Origin: Mycoplasmopsis columbinasalis
Lineage (GTDB): Bacteria; Bacillota_I; Bacilli_A; Mycoplasmatales; Metamycoplasmataceae
Assembly (NCBI RefSeq): GCF_900660705.1
Contig: NZ_LR215043.1
Location: forward strand, 558,001-622,000
Length of the DNA stretch: 64,000 nucleotides
Direction of reading: 5' to 3'
Shown here: positions 1 to 8,591 of the stretch, piece after piece
Layout of the letters: each line of letters begins with the position of its first letter
Position numbering within the stretch: position 1 is the stretch's first letter
Made by a program: the position numbers and the translations under genes
The notes under the pieces: model-generated
Told to the model about the DNA's origin: nothing
The model's database searches: none
Seen by the model: only the letters and a program-made list of their open reading frames with translations

Positions 1-1425
1 CTTCGTGCCTATGACAAAGGCGCAAAGAAAATTCTTGCTCAACTTGGTTTTAGCCCAGAAGAAATTCGTGCATTGTTAAAAGGTACACATAAATTTGATG
101 AAAATTTAGCGGCTTACTACCCAAGCGGCCTTGAATTATCTGATTATTCAAAAATGTATAACCCACTTACTTTGAAAGAATTCAATAAGTTTTCAAAGAA
201 TGTGAAGTTATCAACCTTAGTGCAAGAATTAACTGGTAAAGATGTCAAAATTGTTTCACCAACTTACCCAAGATTCTTCGAAAATCTTGACAAAGTTGTT
301 AACCGTCGTAACTGAAACCAATTCAAATCATGATTAATTGTTACTACAGCACTTGATTTTGCTAAGTATGCTGATGACGCTACTAGAGTAACCGCAACCC
401 AATTTGGTCGTGTAGTTTCTGGTGTTAAGAGACCAAAAGCACCAAAAAAAGTAGCAACAGACCTTGCTGTGAGCTTCTTTTCAATGCCAGTGGGAATGGC
501 TTTTGTGGACAAATACTTTTCAAATAAAATCAAAAAAGACGTTGAGAAAAAAGTTGCTACAATGATCGAGATTTATGCGCAAAGATTACAAAACAACACC
601 TGACTTTCACCAGCAACTAAAGAAAAAGCTTTACTCAAATTGAGAACTTTAGACGTGCAAATTGGTTATCCAAAAGAATTTCGTCCATTTTACAAAGACT
701 TTAAAGTTAGTTCATACGCTGAAGGCGGTAATTTATTGGCAAACGTAATCGAACTCGCAAAAGTCAGAATGAAGTGAAGCTTTTCATGCATCGACACACC
801 AGTTAACAAAAACTTCTGAGGTATGGCGCCAAACGTAGTGAATGCATACTACTCACCTGTATTTAACCAAATTGTTTTCCCAGCTGCTATTTTAAATGAA
901 CCATTTTACTCGACAAAACAAAGTTCAGCAGCTAATTATGGTGGTATTGGTGCCGTGATCGCACACGAAATTAGTCACGCTTTTGACAATCACGGAGCAC
1001 AATTCGATGAAAAAGGTAACTTGAATATGTGATGAACCCAAGCGGACTTTGATACTTTCACCGAATTAGGTAAAAAAATGATTGATTTATTTGATGGCGT
1101 GGAAACCTTCGGTGGTAAATGCGATGGAAAGTTAACTCTCTCAGAAAATATTGCTGATGCCGGTGGAATTTCTTGTGCTTTAGCAGCATCAAAACTTGAT
1201 CCAGATCATTCTTCAGAAGATTTCTTCATTAGTTGAGCAACAATCTGAAGACAACTTATGACGGAAAATGCAGCCAAAGTTTTACTTGTGACTGACCCGC
1301 ATGCTTCAACTGAATTAAGAGCAAATATGCAACTTAAAAATCTTGACGAATTTTACGAAACTTTCGATATAAAAGAAGGCGACAAGATGTTCTTGCCAAA
1401 AGAAAAGAGAGTTACGATTTGATAA
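1..1425 (+). CDS. pepO: M13-family metallopeptidase (PepO/neprilysin type), 5' truncated
   Basis: This is the C-terminal 474 residues of a zinc endopeptidase; the start lies before the window. M13 enzymes cleave oligopeptides. The sequence shows the family signature NAYYSP (near 838-858), the zinc motif HEISH (964-978) and the third-ligand motif ENIADAGG (near 1144-1167). Several Trp residues are encoded by UGA. The stop is TAA at 1423-1425, directly after a UGA Trp codon, and a hairpin terminator follows. No signal peptide can be judged because the N-terminus is missing. A role in degrading imported peptides would fit mycoplasma auxotrophy, but that is inference. Confidence 0.93.
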
Positions 1426-1432
1426 TTCGTAC

Positions 1433-1463
1433 AAACACAGGATTTTGTGCCTGTGTTTTTTTG
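1433..1463 (+). terminator. Rho-independent terminator of the M13 peptidase gene
   Basis: A 9-bp perfect stem (1433-1441 with 1450-1458) encloses an 8-nt loop and runs into a T tract, seven bases after the stop codon. Confidence 0.85.
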
Positions 1464-1525
1464 TTTCAAAGTGGTCTCTTTTGTGACCTAAAAAGTTTAC
1501 AAGCTATAAAATAGTAGAAGAAAAT

Positions 1526-1552
1526 TTGTGAGTAAAAAGTAGCTTTTATAAT
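1526..1552 (+). promoter_or_regulatory. Candidate promoter for the nuclease pair
   Basis: TTGTGA at 1526-1531 and TATAAT at 1547-1552 are separated by 15 nt, about 80 nt before the start at 1633. The spacing is short, so the -10 box is the stronger part of the call. Confidence 0.45.
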
Positions 1553-1632
1553 TAAACAAATACATTAATTAATCAAAACTATGAATTAGCTAGTAACGAG
1601 AGCTTTTGTTTTGCAAAAAAGAAGAGAATTTT

Positions 1633-2466
1633 ATGAGTAGTATTTTAAAAAGATTTTATAACGGTAAAGATTATGTTTTAGACGAAGAAGCACAAGAAGT
1701 ACGTTTGTTGCCGGATTTCCACAAAGAACTTTTGGAATCGCCAAATAAGTTTAAAAAATTTAAAAAATTTGGTGGGTCATCGATTGGCGATGTTTTTGAA
1801 ACTGATGCTTTTAAAAGTCAATTTAATGCTTTTTGTTTTATTTCCAGACTTAAAATGCCCGCTTTGCAAATGAAATATATAAATGCGGGTGTTGCACTGG
1901 AACCAAAAGTGGTTACTTTTATGCAAAAAATATTTCCTGGTGCCACGATTGAACACATTAGAGCTGAAGATGTTGAATACGATTACTTTAAAAATGACGA
2001 AATTATTGGTGGAGTTCCTGATGCGCTAGTACCAACACACAAAACAGTCTTAGAACTTAAAGCCGTTGGGGCAAAAAAACGTGCTACTTGAGTCGGTGGA
2101 GTAATTCCAGAAGATTATAAAAAACAAGCGCAATTGTATGCTTATTTACTTGGTTATCCATATTATTCTATTGTGGGTACCTTTTTAGAAGAAACTGATT
2201 ACACGAATTATGATCAAGTTAATTTTCTTAAACAAACACAAATGTTTAACTTTAAAGTCAATGAGGCTATGGCGCAAGACGATATAAAAGTAGTTAAAGA
2301 CTTTTGAAAAAAATATACAAACTTAGGTCGTTCACCAAAGTACCAGCTTCCAAGAGATAAAGATCAAGTTGATTACTTAAGATGTCGAAACGAAGCTGAG
2401 TGAGAAATTCTTTTTAATAGTTGAAAAGAGAAAGGAAAGGTTGATGAAAACATTGAGTTCAGATAA
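1633..2466 (+). CDS. YqaJ-like PD-(D/E)XK nuclease (MAGa7180-type)
   Basis: The product is a 277-residue protein with RecB/lambda-exonuclease-type nuclease motifs. An Asp in GGVPDALV is followed by the ELKA motif, the D...ExK core, and then by KQAQLYAYLLG, the QxxxY motif of this fold. By family knowledge such proteins are DNA exonucleases or recombination nucleases. The start at 1633 was chosen because AAGAGAA precedes it; an upstream in-frame codon at 1606 lacks such a site. The gene overlaps the next one by 23 nt, so the two are probably translated together. I recall mycoplasma annotations that name this family MAGa7180, but the exact name is from memory. Confidence 0.8.
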
Positions 2467-4783
2467 AAAACCAATCATAATTGGTTACAAACAGTATTTA
2501 AACTCTTTTATTTCTCAACCATACTTTATTTGAGAACGTAAAGACGAACAGCAAAATTTAATTATTCCCCCAGTAGACGCGAATGGTTTTGAGTTATACG
2601 AAAAAACCAATTTTGAACAAAACAAGCTCACATTTTGAGAAGAATTTGCTGACTTAGATAGCGATGAAGATGGCGAATTTGACGGTGAAATAAGTAATTT
2701 GAAACTTGATTTTGATGATTTTTTAGAAGAATTAACTCCAGAAGATACTTGAGATTACACACAACGTTCTAATAAAAAAATTTATGATGATTTATTTGCG
2801 CAAGCAAAAACATTTATGCTTGAAGAAGTTTTTCACGCTAATAAAGATAGTGCAAAAACAATAAACACAATGCAAACTGCAGAAAAAGTAGCTGCCGAGA
2901 TGGCTCAGTTAATGGCTGACGACCAGGTGCGTTATATTTTTAATCCTGTTTTGATTTACCCCTATAATATAGGCAAATACGATGACGAGTTCGTTTTAAA
3001 ATCCAATTTATTTGCCTATGATAAAGAAAAAAGAGAAGCTTATTTGATTCGTTATAAAGCGAGCAATTCGGTAGAAGATTACTTAAAAGTTAATTGGTGT
3101 TATGAAGTTGCTAATCGACTTAATTTTAGAATTGACAGTTTTAAAATGTTGCTTTTTGATAATTCAGTTCGATTTACTAAGCGAGGTAAAGTCTCTTATT
3201 TAATTACAAGTGCAGCAAACGCTAATAAAACCGCGAAAAACAAGAGTTTTCTTAGTGGTAAAAAGCAAGACCCTGAACTTTTGAGAAAAGCTATGTACGC
3301 AATAAATACAGGTCTTTTTTACACTTCAGAATTTGTAAATCATCCTTTAACTTTTAAACATGCTGTAATCGAAGGTAAACCTTTAAAGCCCTATCGATTG
3401 AAAGCAAAAACAACTGAATGTATTTTTACAAATGGGGGCGAAGATTACAATGAAGAAGGAGCTTTTGGCGACTTTGATACGCAGGTACAAAAAATTATTT
3501 CAGGATACTATACTCTGTTACCCCAATATAGTAATAACAAAAATGAAATAGCAATGCCAAATGACTTTCATAAAGTTTATGGCTCGCAAAAAGATGCAAA
3601 AAAACAAATTATTGCTCAATATTTAGGTGTGAATAACTTTTATTCGTTTGGTACGTTAAAAAGAATTACAAACGCACTAACACAAGATCAACTTGATGAA
3701 CTAAAAAACATAATTCAAAATCTTAAAAAAAGAGAAAACTTTTTTTCTGAAACTGCTTTAACTTTGCTTTCTCAATATTTTAAGAAAGATAAAAAATATG
3801 TTTGATATGACTATGAGGGTGTTTCATCTGTTGCGCCAATCCTTGATAATATGCTGCACTATCAACAAGTTACTAATCAAGTGAGTATCATTAGAACAAT
3901 AAATGGCAAAATTATTAGTGAAGAGAAAAAAATAGCTGACAATATTGTAAAAGATCCAAAAAATCTAGATTTAGCAGATTTAGTTGACAATATTTTAAAA
4001 GTTTATAGCAATCGTGCTGATTATTATGTTGTCTACAACAAGAGTTATGAAAACACAAGAAATTTAGATATTTTTCACGCAGTTGACAGAACTTTTGCGT
4101 TAAATAAAGATCACGACTTAATTAAAAAAATTAAGGACCTAGGTATCAATTCACCTTTAGATCTTGCGGCGATTGTAGAGCATATTCAGAATCATACTTT
4201 AGATTTAATGGATTTTTTGAAGCAGACTCCAGCTGCAAATCAATTTTGTTTTCCAATAAATTCAGATCTTATTAATTATGAAAATAGAACAAAAAATGAC
4301 ATTGTCTTGAAATTGCCAAAAACTAAAACTGAATTTCAAAAAAACAAGTCTATCAATTTGGAATTTTATGATGTGACAAGTAAAGGTTTTGCTGTTTCAA
4401 CGTTTTTCTTGTATGAATTGCTAGGTAAAAAAAGTATAAAATCTATTGAAAAATTAATTACCAAAAATAATTTAAAACTCAAATACAGTGAATATTTTAA
4501 AGAATACAAAAATCTTGATGTGCGGAATGGTTCGATGGCGATGACTTTAGCTAACAATCGTTATCTTGGTCTTATTGGTGATAATGAGTGAGGCGCTAAC
4601 GTTGTTCAATTACAAGAATATTGCCAAAATGATGTGGTGGCTATGCTTGTAACTTTTAGTTTCTTTGAAACTATCATCGCTGATGTGTTTCCTCGGATCA
4701 AAGATTATGCTTATAAACTTAACAAGGATGATGTTATCAAATTTAATCCAGAAACATTTGATGTTGAAATTGTGGATAGATAG
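2444..4783 (+). CDS. UU173 family protein (DUF2779), probable two-domain nuclease
   Basis: The product has 779 residues. Its start at 2444 follows AAAGGAAAGG and lies inside the end of the preceding nuclease gene. The C-terminal part shows DUF2779 landmarks: YDYEG (an Asp-x-Glu as in DEDD exonucleases), then VVYNKSYENTRN, and near the end YCQNDVVAM. The middle part (SNLFAYD...YLIRYKAS) resembles a degenerate RecB/Cas4-type PD-(D/E)XK core. A role as a DNA or RNA exonuclease is inferred. The sequence is interrupted only by UGA codons, and a bidirectional terminator follows. Family assignment is fairly secure; biological function is not known to me. Confidence 0.8.
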
Positions 4784-4813
4784 AACATATTAGTTACAGA
4801 ATATTTTAAAAAT

Positions 4814-4848
4814 AAAAAAATGTAGCTTTAGCAGGCTACATTTTTTTA
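4814..4848. terminator. Bidirectional terminator between UU173 gene and rplL
   Basis: A perfect stem ATGTAGC/GCTACAT is extended by A/T runs on both sides (4814-4826 with 4835-4847). It serves the converging plus-strand nuclease operon and minus-strand rplJL operon. Confidence 0.88.
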
Positions 4849-4867
4849 ATTAACTTAAAGAAAACAA

Positions 4868-5239
4868 TTATTTAATGTCAACTGAAGCACCAGCTTCAAC
4901 AAGTTTAGCTTTAATTTCTTCAGCTTCTGCAGCAGGAATATTTTCTTTTACTGTTGCTGGAAGAGCTGAAACAAGTTTGTTAGCATCCATTAATGGTAAG
5001 TTAAGTAATTCTTTAACTACTTTAACAATTGGTAATTTCTTACCGTTGTCAGCGGTAATAACAACTGAAACTGTTGATTTTTCTTCTGCTTCTGCACCAG
5101 CAGCTGGACCAGCTGCTACAGCAACTGCTGAAGGGTCGATGCCGAACTCTTCTTTCATTGCTTCAACAAGTTCCATAACTTCTTTAATTGACATTTCTTT
5201 TAAAGCTTCGATAAAAGCTACTTTTTCTAATTTTGCCAT
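4868..5239 (-). CDS. rplL: 50S ribosomal protein L7/L12
   Basis: This is a 123-residue L7/L12, the stalk protein that recruits translation GTPases. The N-terminal dimerization helix, an Ala/Gly-rich hinge (residues about 40-55) and the C-terminal domain with GKKLPIVKVVKEL are all present. The length is normal. AAAGGTGACAC precedes the start. It is the distal gene of the rplJ-rplL operon, 80 nt after rplJ, and ends at a bidirectional terminator. Confidence 0.98.
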   Translation of the reverse strand: MAKLEKVAFIEALKEMSIKEVMELVEAMKEEFGIDPSAVAVAAGPAAGAEAEEKSTVSVVITADNGKKLPIVKVVKELLNLPLMDANKLVSALPATVKENIPAAEAEEIKAKLVEAGASVDIK

Positions 5240-5319
5240 TGTGTCACCTTTCTATATATTTGTGAATAAATTGAATTGATTTTTTGTTGAATGTTAAGGA
5301 AACAAAAATGTTTCACTCA

Positions 5320-5826
5320 TTAAGCTTCTTTCTTTTCACTCACTAATTTAAGTGAAAGAGAAAGTTGTTGAAGACCACCCATCAATGAACGAGCAAGAAT
5401 GGTAAGTGCTTCTTGGTAGTTTGGTAAAGTTGCAATTTCTGCCACGCCTTGTGCATTAACAACTTTACCTTCGAATAAACCGGCTTTGTTTACAAAAATT
5501 TTGTTTTCTTTTGCAAAGTTAGCAAGTAATTTGTAAGGTGCAAGTTCATCTTCAACGCCAAAAGCAAAAATGTTTGGTCCAACTAAGTGTTCGCTTAAAT
5601 CAGAATAACCAAGTTCTTGAGCTGCTAACTTGAACAATCTGTTTTTATAAACTTTGATGTCAATGTTATTTTTCTTAGCAAGTCTACGAAGTTTAGTTAA
5701 TTCCGCAACTGTTAAACCACGATATTCAGCTGTAACTAATGATTTTGCTGTTTGTAGTTTGTTAACAATTTCTTTAACAATTTCTTTTTTTGCTAATCTT
5801 AAAGCTGATTCTTTAACTGCTGACAT
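5320..5826 (-). CDS. rplJ: 50S ribosomal protein L10
   Basis: This is a 168-residue L10, the stalk base that anchors L7/L12 dimers. The open frame extends 17 codons further upstream, but the start at 5826 is preferred because GAAAGGAGAA lies just before it and the protein then begins in the usual way (MSAVKESALRLAKK). The motif AEYRGLTVAELTKLRR is typical of L10. The gene is preceded by an L10 leader RNA, which in other Firmicutes is bound by L10 (with L12) to repress the operon. Confidence 0.97.
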   Translation of the reverse strand: MSAVKESALRLAKKEIVKEIVNKLQTAKSLVTAEYRGLTVAELTKLRRLAKKNNIDIKVYKNRLFKLAAQELGYSDLSEHLVGPNIFAFGVEDELAPYKLLANFAKENKIFVNKAGLFEGKVVNAQGVAEIATLPNYQEALTILARSLMGGLQQLSLSLKLVSEKKEA

Positions 5827-5844
5827 TTGTTCTCCTTTCTGCAA

Positions 5845-5935
5845 GTAAAACAATAAGTGATATACATTTGGCAACATTATTAAGCTTGTGGATTCACAAC
5901 ACCGTTGCTGTCTTCACGTATTGCTGCATAATTTT
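5845..5935 (-). ncRNA. Ribosomal protein L10 leader RNA
   Basis: Read on the minus strand, the leader contains AGACAGCAAC, then GGTG, a small hairpin TTGTG/CACAA, then GCTTAATAAT and GTTGC closing on GCAAC, and an outer GTGA/TCAC pairing. This arrangement of AGACAGC and UUAAU around two helices is the L10-leader consensus known from low-GC Gram-positives. It ends about 20 nt before the rplJ start and probably mediates autogenous repression by L10. Confidence 0.82.
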
Positions 5936-5966
5936 ATCATCAAATGCTTTTTTTAATGTAAAAAAC

Positions 5967-5992
5967 AATATAAAGTAGCGCTATTTTGTCAA
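5967..5992 (-). promoter_or_regulatory. Candidate rplJL promoter
   Basis: TTGACA (minus strand, 5992-5987) is a perfect -35 box. A TATATT (5972-5967) lies 14 nt downstream, and a less canonical ATTGTT gives 17-nt spacing. The signal sits about 30 nt before the L10 leader. Confidence 0.45.
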
Positions 5993-6363
5993 GTTTTTTA
6001 ATATGTTTTTAAGTTGATTTTCTGTTAGATTTTAATGCTGATATTAACGGGTTTGATTCTATAAGCTAAGAAAAGACTTTGCGGTTGGTTTTTGCAGTGA
6101 CTTACTCAAAACACACTCCTACCTTTTATATAGAAGCGTAATTAGAATAAAAATCTAATTTACTCAATTTAAATAGTCGTTTTAATTCAACATATCTGGA
6201 AATTCGCCCTGTCTGCACACTTCAGCAACTCTTTATGCAGAATAAAATTTTTTTGATTTTTCGTCAACTAAAGACTGATCCTAAGAAATTTGAGTAGAAC
6301 AGAATTGCTTTGTTTAACTTTGTTCTCTTTTGATTCGAATATGAAAGATTTCTATTATGTCAA
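5993..6363. other. Intergenic stretch with a minus-strand promoter-like signal and no clear gene
   Basis: No protein gene is convincing here. On the minus strand TTGACG (6267-6262) and TATTCT (6244-6239) are spaced by exactly 17 nt. The region downstream of this signal is fairly structured and contains AGGAG seven bases before a TTG that opens a 16-codon frame (MSKSLQKPTAKSFLSL). A short RNA or leader peptide is possible. I could not match it to tmRNA, SRP RNA or RNase P RNA. Confidence 0.35.
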
Positions 6364-6365
6364 AA

Positions 6366-6399
6366 TAAAAAAACAAACAACTTTTGTTGCTTGTTTTTT
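6366..6399 (-). terminator. Terminator of the infC-rpmI-rplT operon
   Basis: The stem is CAAGCAAC/GTTGTTTG-like with flanking A/T runs and a four-base loop, ending in T residues on the minus strand, just past the rplT stop. Confidence 0.8.
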
Positions 6400-6409
6400 A
6401 ACGTGTGAT

Positions 6410-6760
6410 TTATTTGTGGTTCTTTACCATTTCAACGAGTTGGTTAAAAGCTTGTGGTTGGTTAATTGCTAATTCTGATAACATTTTACGATTAATTTCA
6501 ACGTTAGCTTTTTTAAGTCCATTAATAAATTGTGAATAAGTAAGATTTTGTGCTCTTACAGTTGCGTTAATACGCGCGATTCAAAGTTTTCTAAAGTTAC
6601 GTTTTACTTGCTTACGATCTCTAAAGGCATAAGTTCATGACTTAACAACTGCTTCCTTAGCAATTTTAAAGCCAATTGACTTGTGTCCTCAGTATCCTTT
6701 TGCGTGCTTTAATCATCTTTTGCGTCTTGCTCTAGTGACTGTTCCGCCTTTTACTCTCAT
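6410..6760 (-). CDS. rplT: 50S ribosomal protein L20
   Basis: L20 is 116 residues and binds 23S rRNA early in assembly of the large subunit. The N-terminus [15 protein letters not shown] and the segment [14 protein letters not shown] identify the family. Two UGA codons encode Trp, which splits the frame under the standard code. GGGAGAACAATC precedes the start. It is the last gene of infC-rpmI-rplT. In Bacillus L20 represses this operon through the leader, and a leader is visible here too (7741-7868). Confidence 0.97.
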
Positions 6761-6843
6761 GATTGTTCTCCCTTAATTGTTTAAATAATAATTGTTAATG
6801 ATTCAGTAGCTTTATGTAATTAATTAACTAAGCGTTAATAACT

Positions 6844-7035
6844 CTATTTGAATAAAGCTTTAAATCTTTTTAAGTCTGAAGCATGCATGAGTGCACGTTT
6901 ACGAGCTTGACGCTTTTGTTTAGTGGTTTTGTTTTGAGCTAAGTGTGAACGGTAAGCTTGTTCACGCATAACTTTACCAGTTCCTGTAACTTTGATCCTC
7001 TTTTTAAGAGCACTTTTGGTCTTCATTTTTGACAT
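6844..7035 (-). CDS. rpmI: 50S ribosomal protein L35
   Basis: L35 is a 63-residue basic protein of the large subunit. [19 protein letters not shown] is the family N-terminus. AAGGAAGC precedes the ATG at 7035; an internal ATG three codons later is the alternative. It lies between infC (38 nt upstream) and rplT. Confidence 0.97.
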   Translation of the reverse strand: MSKMKTKSALKKRIKVTGTGKVMREQAYRSHLAQNKTTKQKRQARKRALMHASDLKRFKALFK

Positions 7036-7073
7036 TTTGCTTCCTTTTGAAACAGAGTGTGAGACTAAAACAA

Positions 7074-7721
7074 TTATTCTTCTGTTTCGGTTTCAACTTG
7101 TTCTTGATTATTGTTAACTCTTGCTTCGGTATTTGTAGTTGATTTATCTACTAAGTTATTTTCTTTTTTATACTTAGCAACTTTAGTTTTGTTAGGTTGT
7201 AAATACATATCTAAAAATCTGTCGTTGACTAAAGTTGCTTCTTTGGTAATATCAGCAATATCTGCTAAAGATTCATAAAATTTTTGCAGGGTTTGGTGAC
7301 CTAACTCTTGACGAGCAAGTTCACGTCCGCGAAACTTCAAACTAACTTTAATTCTGTCACCGTCAAGTAAAAATTCTCTAGCTTTCTTACTCTTAACATT
7401 CAAATCGTGAATGCCAATGAGTGGCGTTAAGCGAATTTGACGATTTTGAATAATAGTTTGTTTTTCCTTGGCAGCTTTTTGCTTCTTTTTACGTTCATAT
7501 TTGAATTTACCATAATTTAAAACTCTGGCAATTGGTTTAGGCTCGGTACTAATTAAAACTAAATCGAGTTTTTGTTCCTTAGCCATTTCAATTGCTTGAC
7601 GTGTGTCGAGCACGCCAATTTTTTCACCATCTTCGCCAATCACAAACACTTTTTTAAACGGAATGTTTTCATTAATGATGTGTTCAGCTTGTGGTTTACG
7701 ATTATTTCTGTTAACTTGGAT
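7074..7721 (-). CDS. infC: Translation initiation factor IF-3, apparent AUC start
   Basis: IF-3 prevents premature subunit joining and checks start codons. The N-domain motif [12 protein letters not shown] and the C-domain with [18 protein letters not shown] are present. No ATG or GTG fits the N-terminus. The only well-placed start is ATC at 7721-7719, five nt after AGGAG, which gives 215 residues beginning (M)[17 protein letters not shown]. Non-AUG AUU/AUC starts are a known hallmark of infC because IF-3 discriminates against them and so limits its own synthesis. The C-terminus carries an acidic Gln/Glu-rich tail. Confidence 0.93.
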   Translation of the reverse strand: MQVNRNNRKPQAEHIINENIPFKKVFVIGEDGEKIGVLDTRQAIEMAKEQKLDLVLISTEPKPIARVLNYGKFKYERKKKQKAAKEKQTIIQNRQIRLTPLIGIHDLNVKSKKAREFLLDGDRIKVSLKFRGRELARQELGHQTLQKFYESLADIADITKEATLVNDRFLDMYLQPNKTKVAKYKKENNLVDKSTTNTEARVNNNQEQVETETEE

Positions 7722-7740
7722 GGTTTCTCCTAAATAGATA

Positions 7741-7868
7741 AATATAAAAAGTAAAGAGGTTGGCGCTCTTTAACTACTATTAAAATAAAGACTTTAATTG
7801 TAGCTTTTACCTAAGGTGACAACACACCTTCAGGTGAGATAAACTCTTTCTGCAATTAAAAATTGCGA
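7741..7868 (-). promoter_or_regulatory. infC operon leader with attenuator-like terminator (L20-leader-like)
   Basis: The leader between the -10 box and infC contains a hairpin GCAATT/AATTGC, then two overlapping alternatives around 7815-7837 (CACCT/AGGTG or AAGGTG/CACCTT). A terminator-like stem TAAAGAG/CTCTTTA (7772-7752) is followed by CTTTTTATATTT, just before the infC ribosome-binding site. This looks like transcription attenuation. L20 is the expected ligand by analogy with Bacillus, which is inference. Confidence 0.6.
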
Positions 7869-7874
7869 TACATA

Positions 7875-7880
7875 TTGTAT
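7875..7880 (-). promoter_or_regulatory. -10 box of infC operon
   Basis: TACAAT on the minus strand is preceded by TGTGA (extended -10 character), and the start point would fall at the 5' end of the structured leader. No good -35 box is visible. Confidence 0.5.
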
Positions 7881-7918
7881 CACAATTCTTAGTTTGGTTT
7901 GTAATTAGTACTAATATC

Positions 7919-8488
7919 TAAATTATATTGATAACTATCAATAATTGAAGGTGGAGTTTCACTTTCCGCAAAGGTAAAGTGTGTATGGGCGGCGCCATAA
8001 TTTATCAAGTTCAAGGCGCTTAGTTGAGTTGTTGGTATCTCGAAGGTGATGTAATACTTATCAGGGTTTGCTTGGTCAAAAAGCTTTCAAGTAATGGTGG
8101 CATCGGCAAAGTTAGTAATTTTGGCAGCATATTTTTGTGCTAAAGCTTGGTCACTAATAGTTAATTCTAACAAACCACGCGCGATTAAGTAATCAATGGT
8201 GAAATATTTAGTTTCAGCAGCTTTGGGAATTTTGTTAAGTTGGTAACTGAGCACATATTCTTTGTATTTAAGTTGATTTGCTTGAGCCAATTGCTTAATT
8301 TCAGTTACTTCTTGAGTTAATTTGGTTTGGTCGACACCGATGTTGTATTTGTGGTTGTCTCGAATGTCACTTAGTTCTGCTTTGATAGTTGTTCAGTTAC
8401 TTGAGCTGTTATTATTGCACGAAACAGTAACTAGTACAGGTGCAATAGTGAGCACTGAAGTGCAGAAAAATTTTGATCAAAGTTTCAT
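7919..8488 (-). CDS. Hypothetical lipoprotein, 189 residues
   Basis: The N-terminus MKLWSKFFCTSVLTIAPVLV is a signal peptide ending in TVSC, so Cys24 is the likely lipidation site and the protein should be surface exposed. No family is recognised in the rest (Lys/Gln/Tyr-rich, ending IIDSYQYN). AGGA lies five nt before the ATG at 8488. Two UGA Trp codons interrupt it under the standard code. It stands alone between smc and infC, and its end is about 40 nt from the infC promoter. Confidence 0.75.
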
Positions 8489-8549
8489 TTGTTCCTATCT
8501 ACTAGCATTATTTGTCTACTAATACAATTTTAGTTCTTTTATTTTAATT

Positions 8550-8585
8550 AAAAATGCAAATTTCTGTTATTGAATTTGCATTTTT
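8550..8585 (-). terminator. Terminator of smc
   Basis: A 13-bp perfect stem (8550-8562 with 8573-8585) with a 10-nt loop lies seven bases after the smc stop codon. Confidence 0.88.
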
Positions 8586-8591
8586 ATTTTT

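Noticed and set aside
4875-5279. 134-codon plus-strand frame opposite rplL
   Set aside because: It is the antisense of an unmistakable ribosomal protein gene with Ala-rich codons, which often leave the complement open.
5993-6240. tmRNA, SRP RNA or RNase P RNA in the gap upstream of rplJ
   Set aside because: The GGAAG tetraloop region of SRP RNA, the tRNA-like ends of tmRNA and the conserved RNase P core were not found.
6290-6472. 60-codon plus-strand frame over the rplT 3' end
   Set aside because: It lies across the operon terminator and the end of rplT on the other strand, with no ribosome-binding site.
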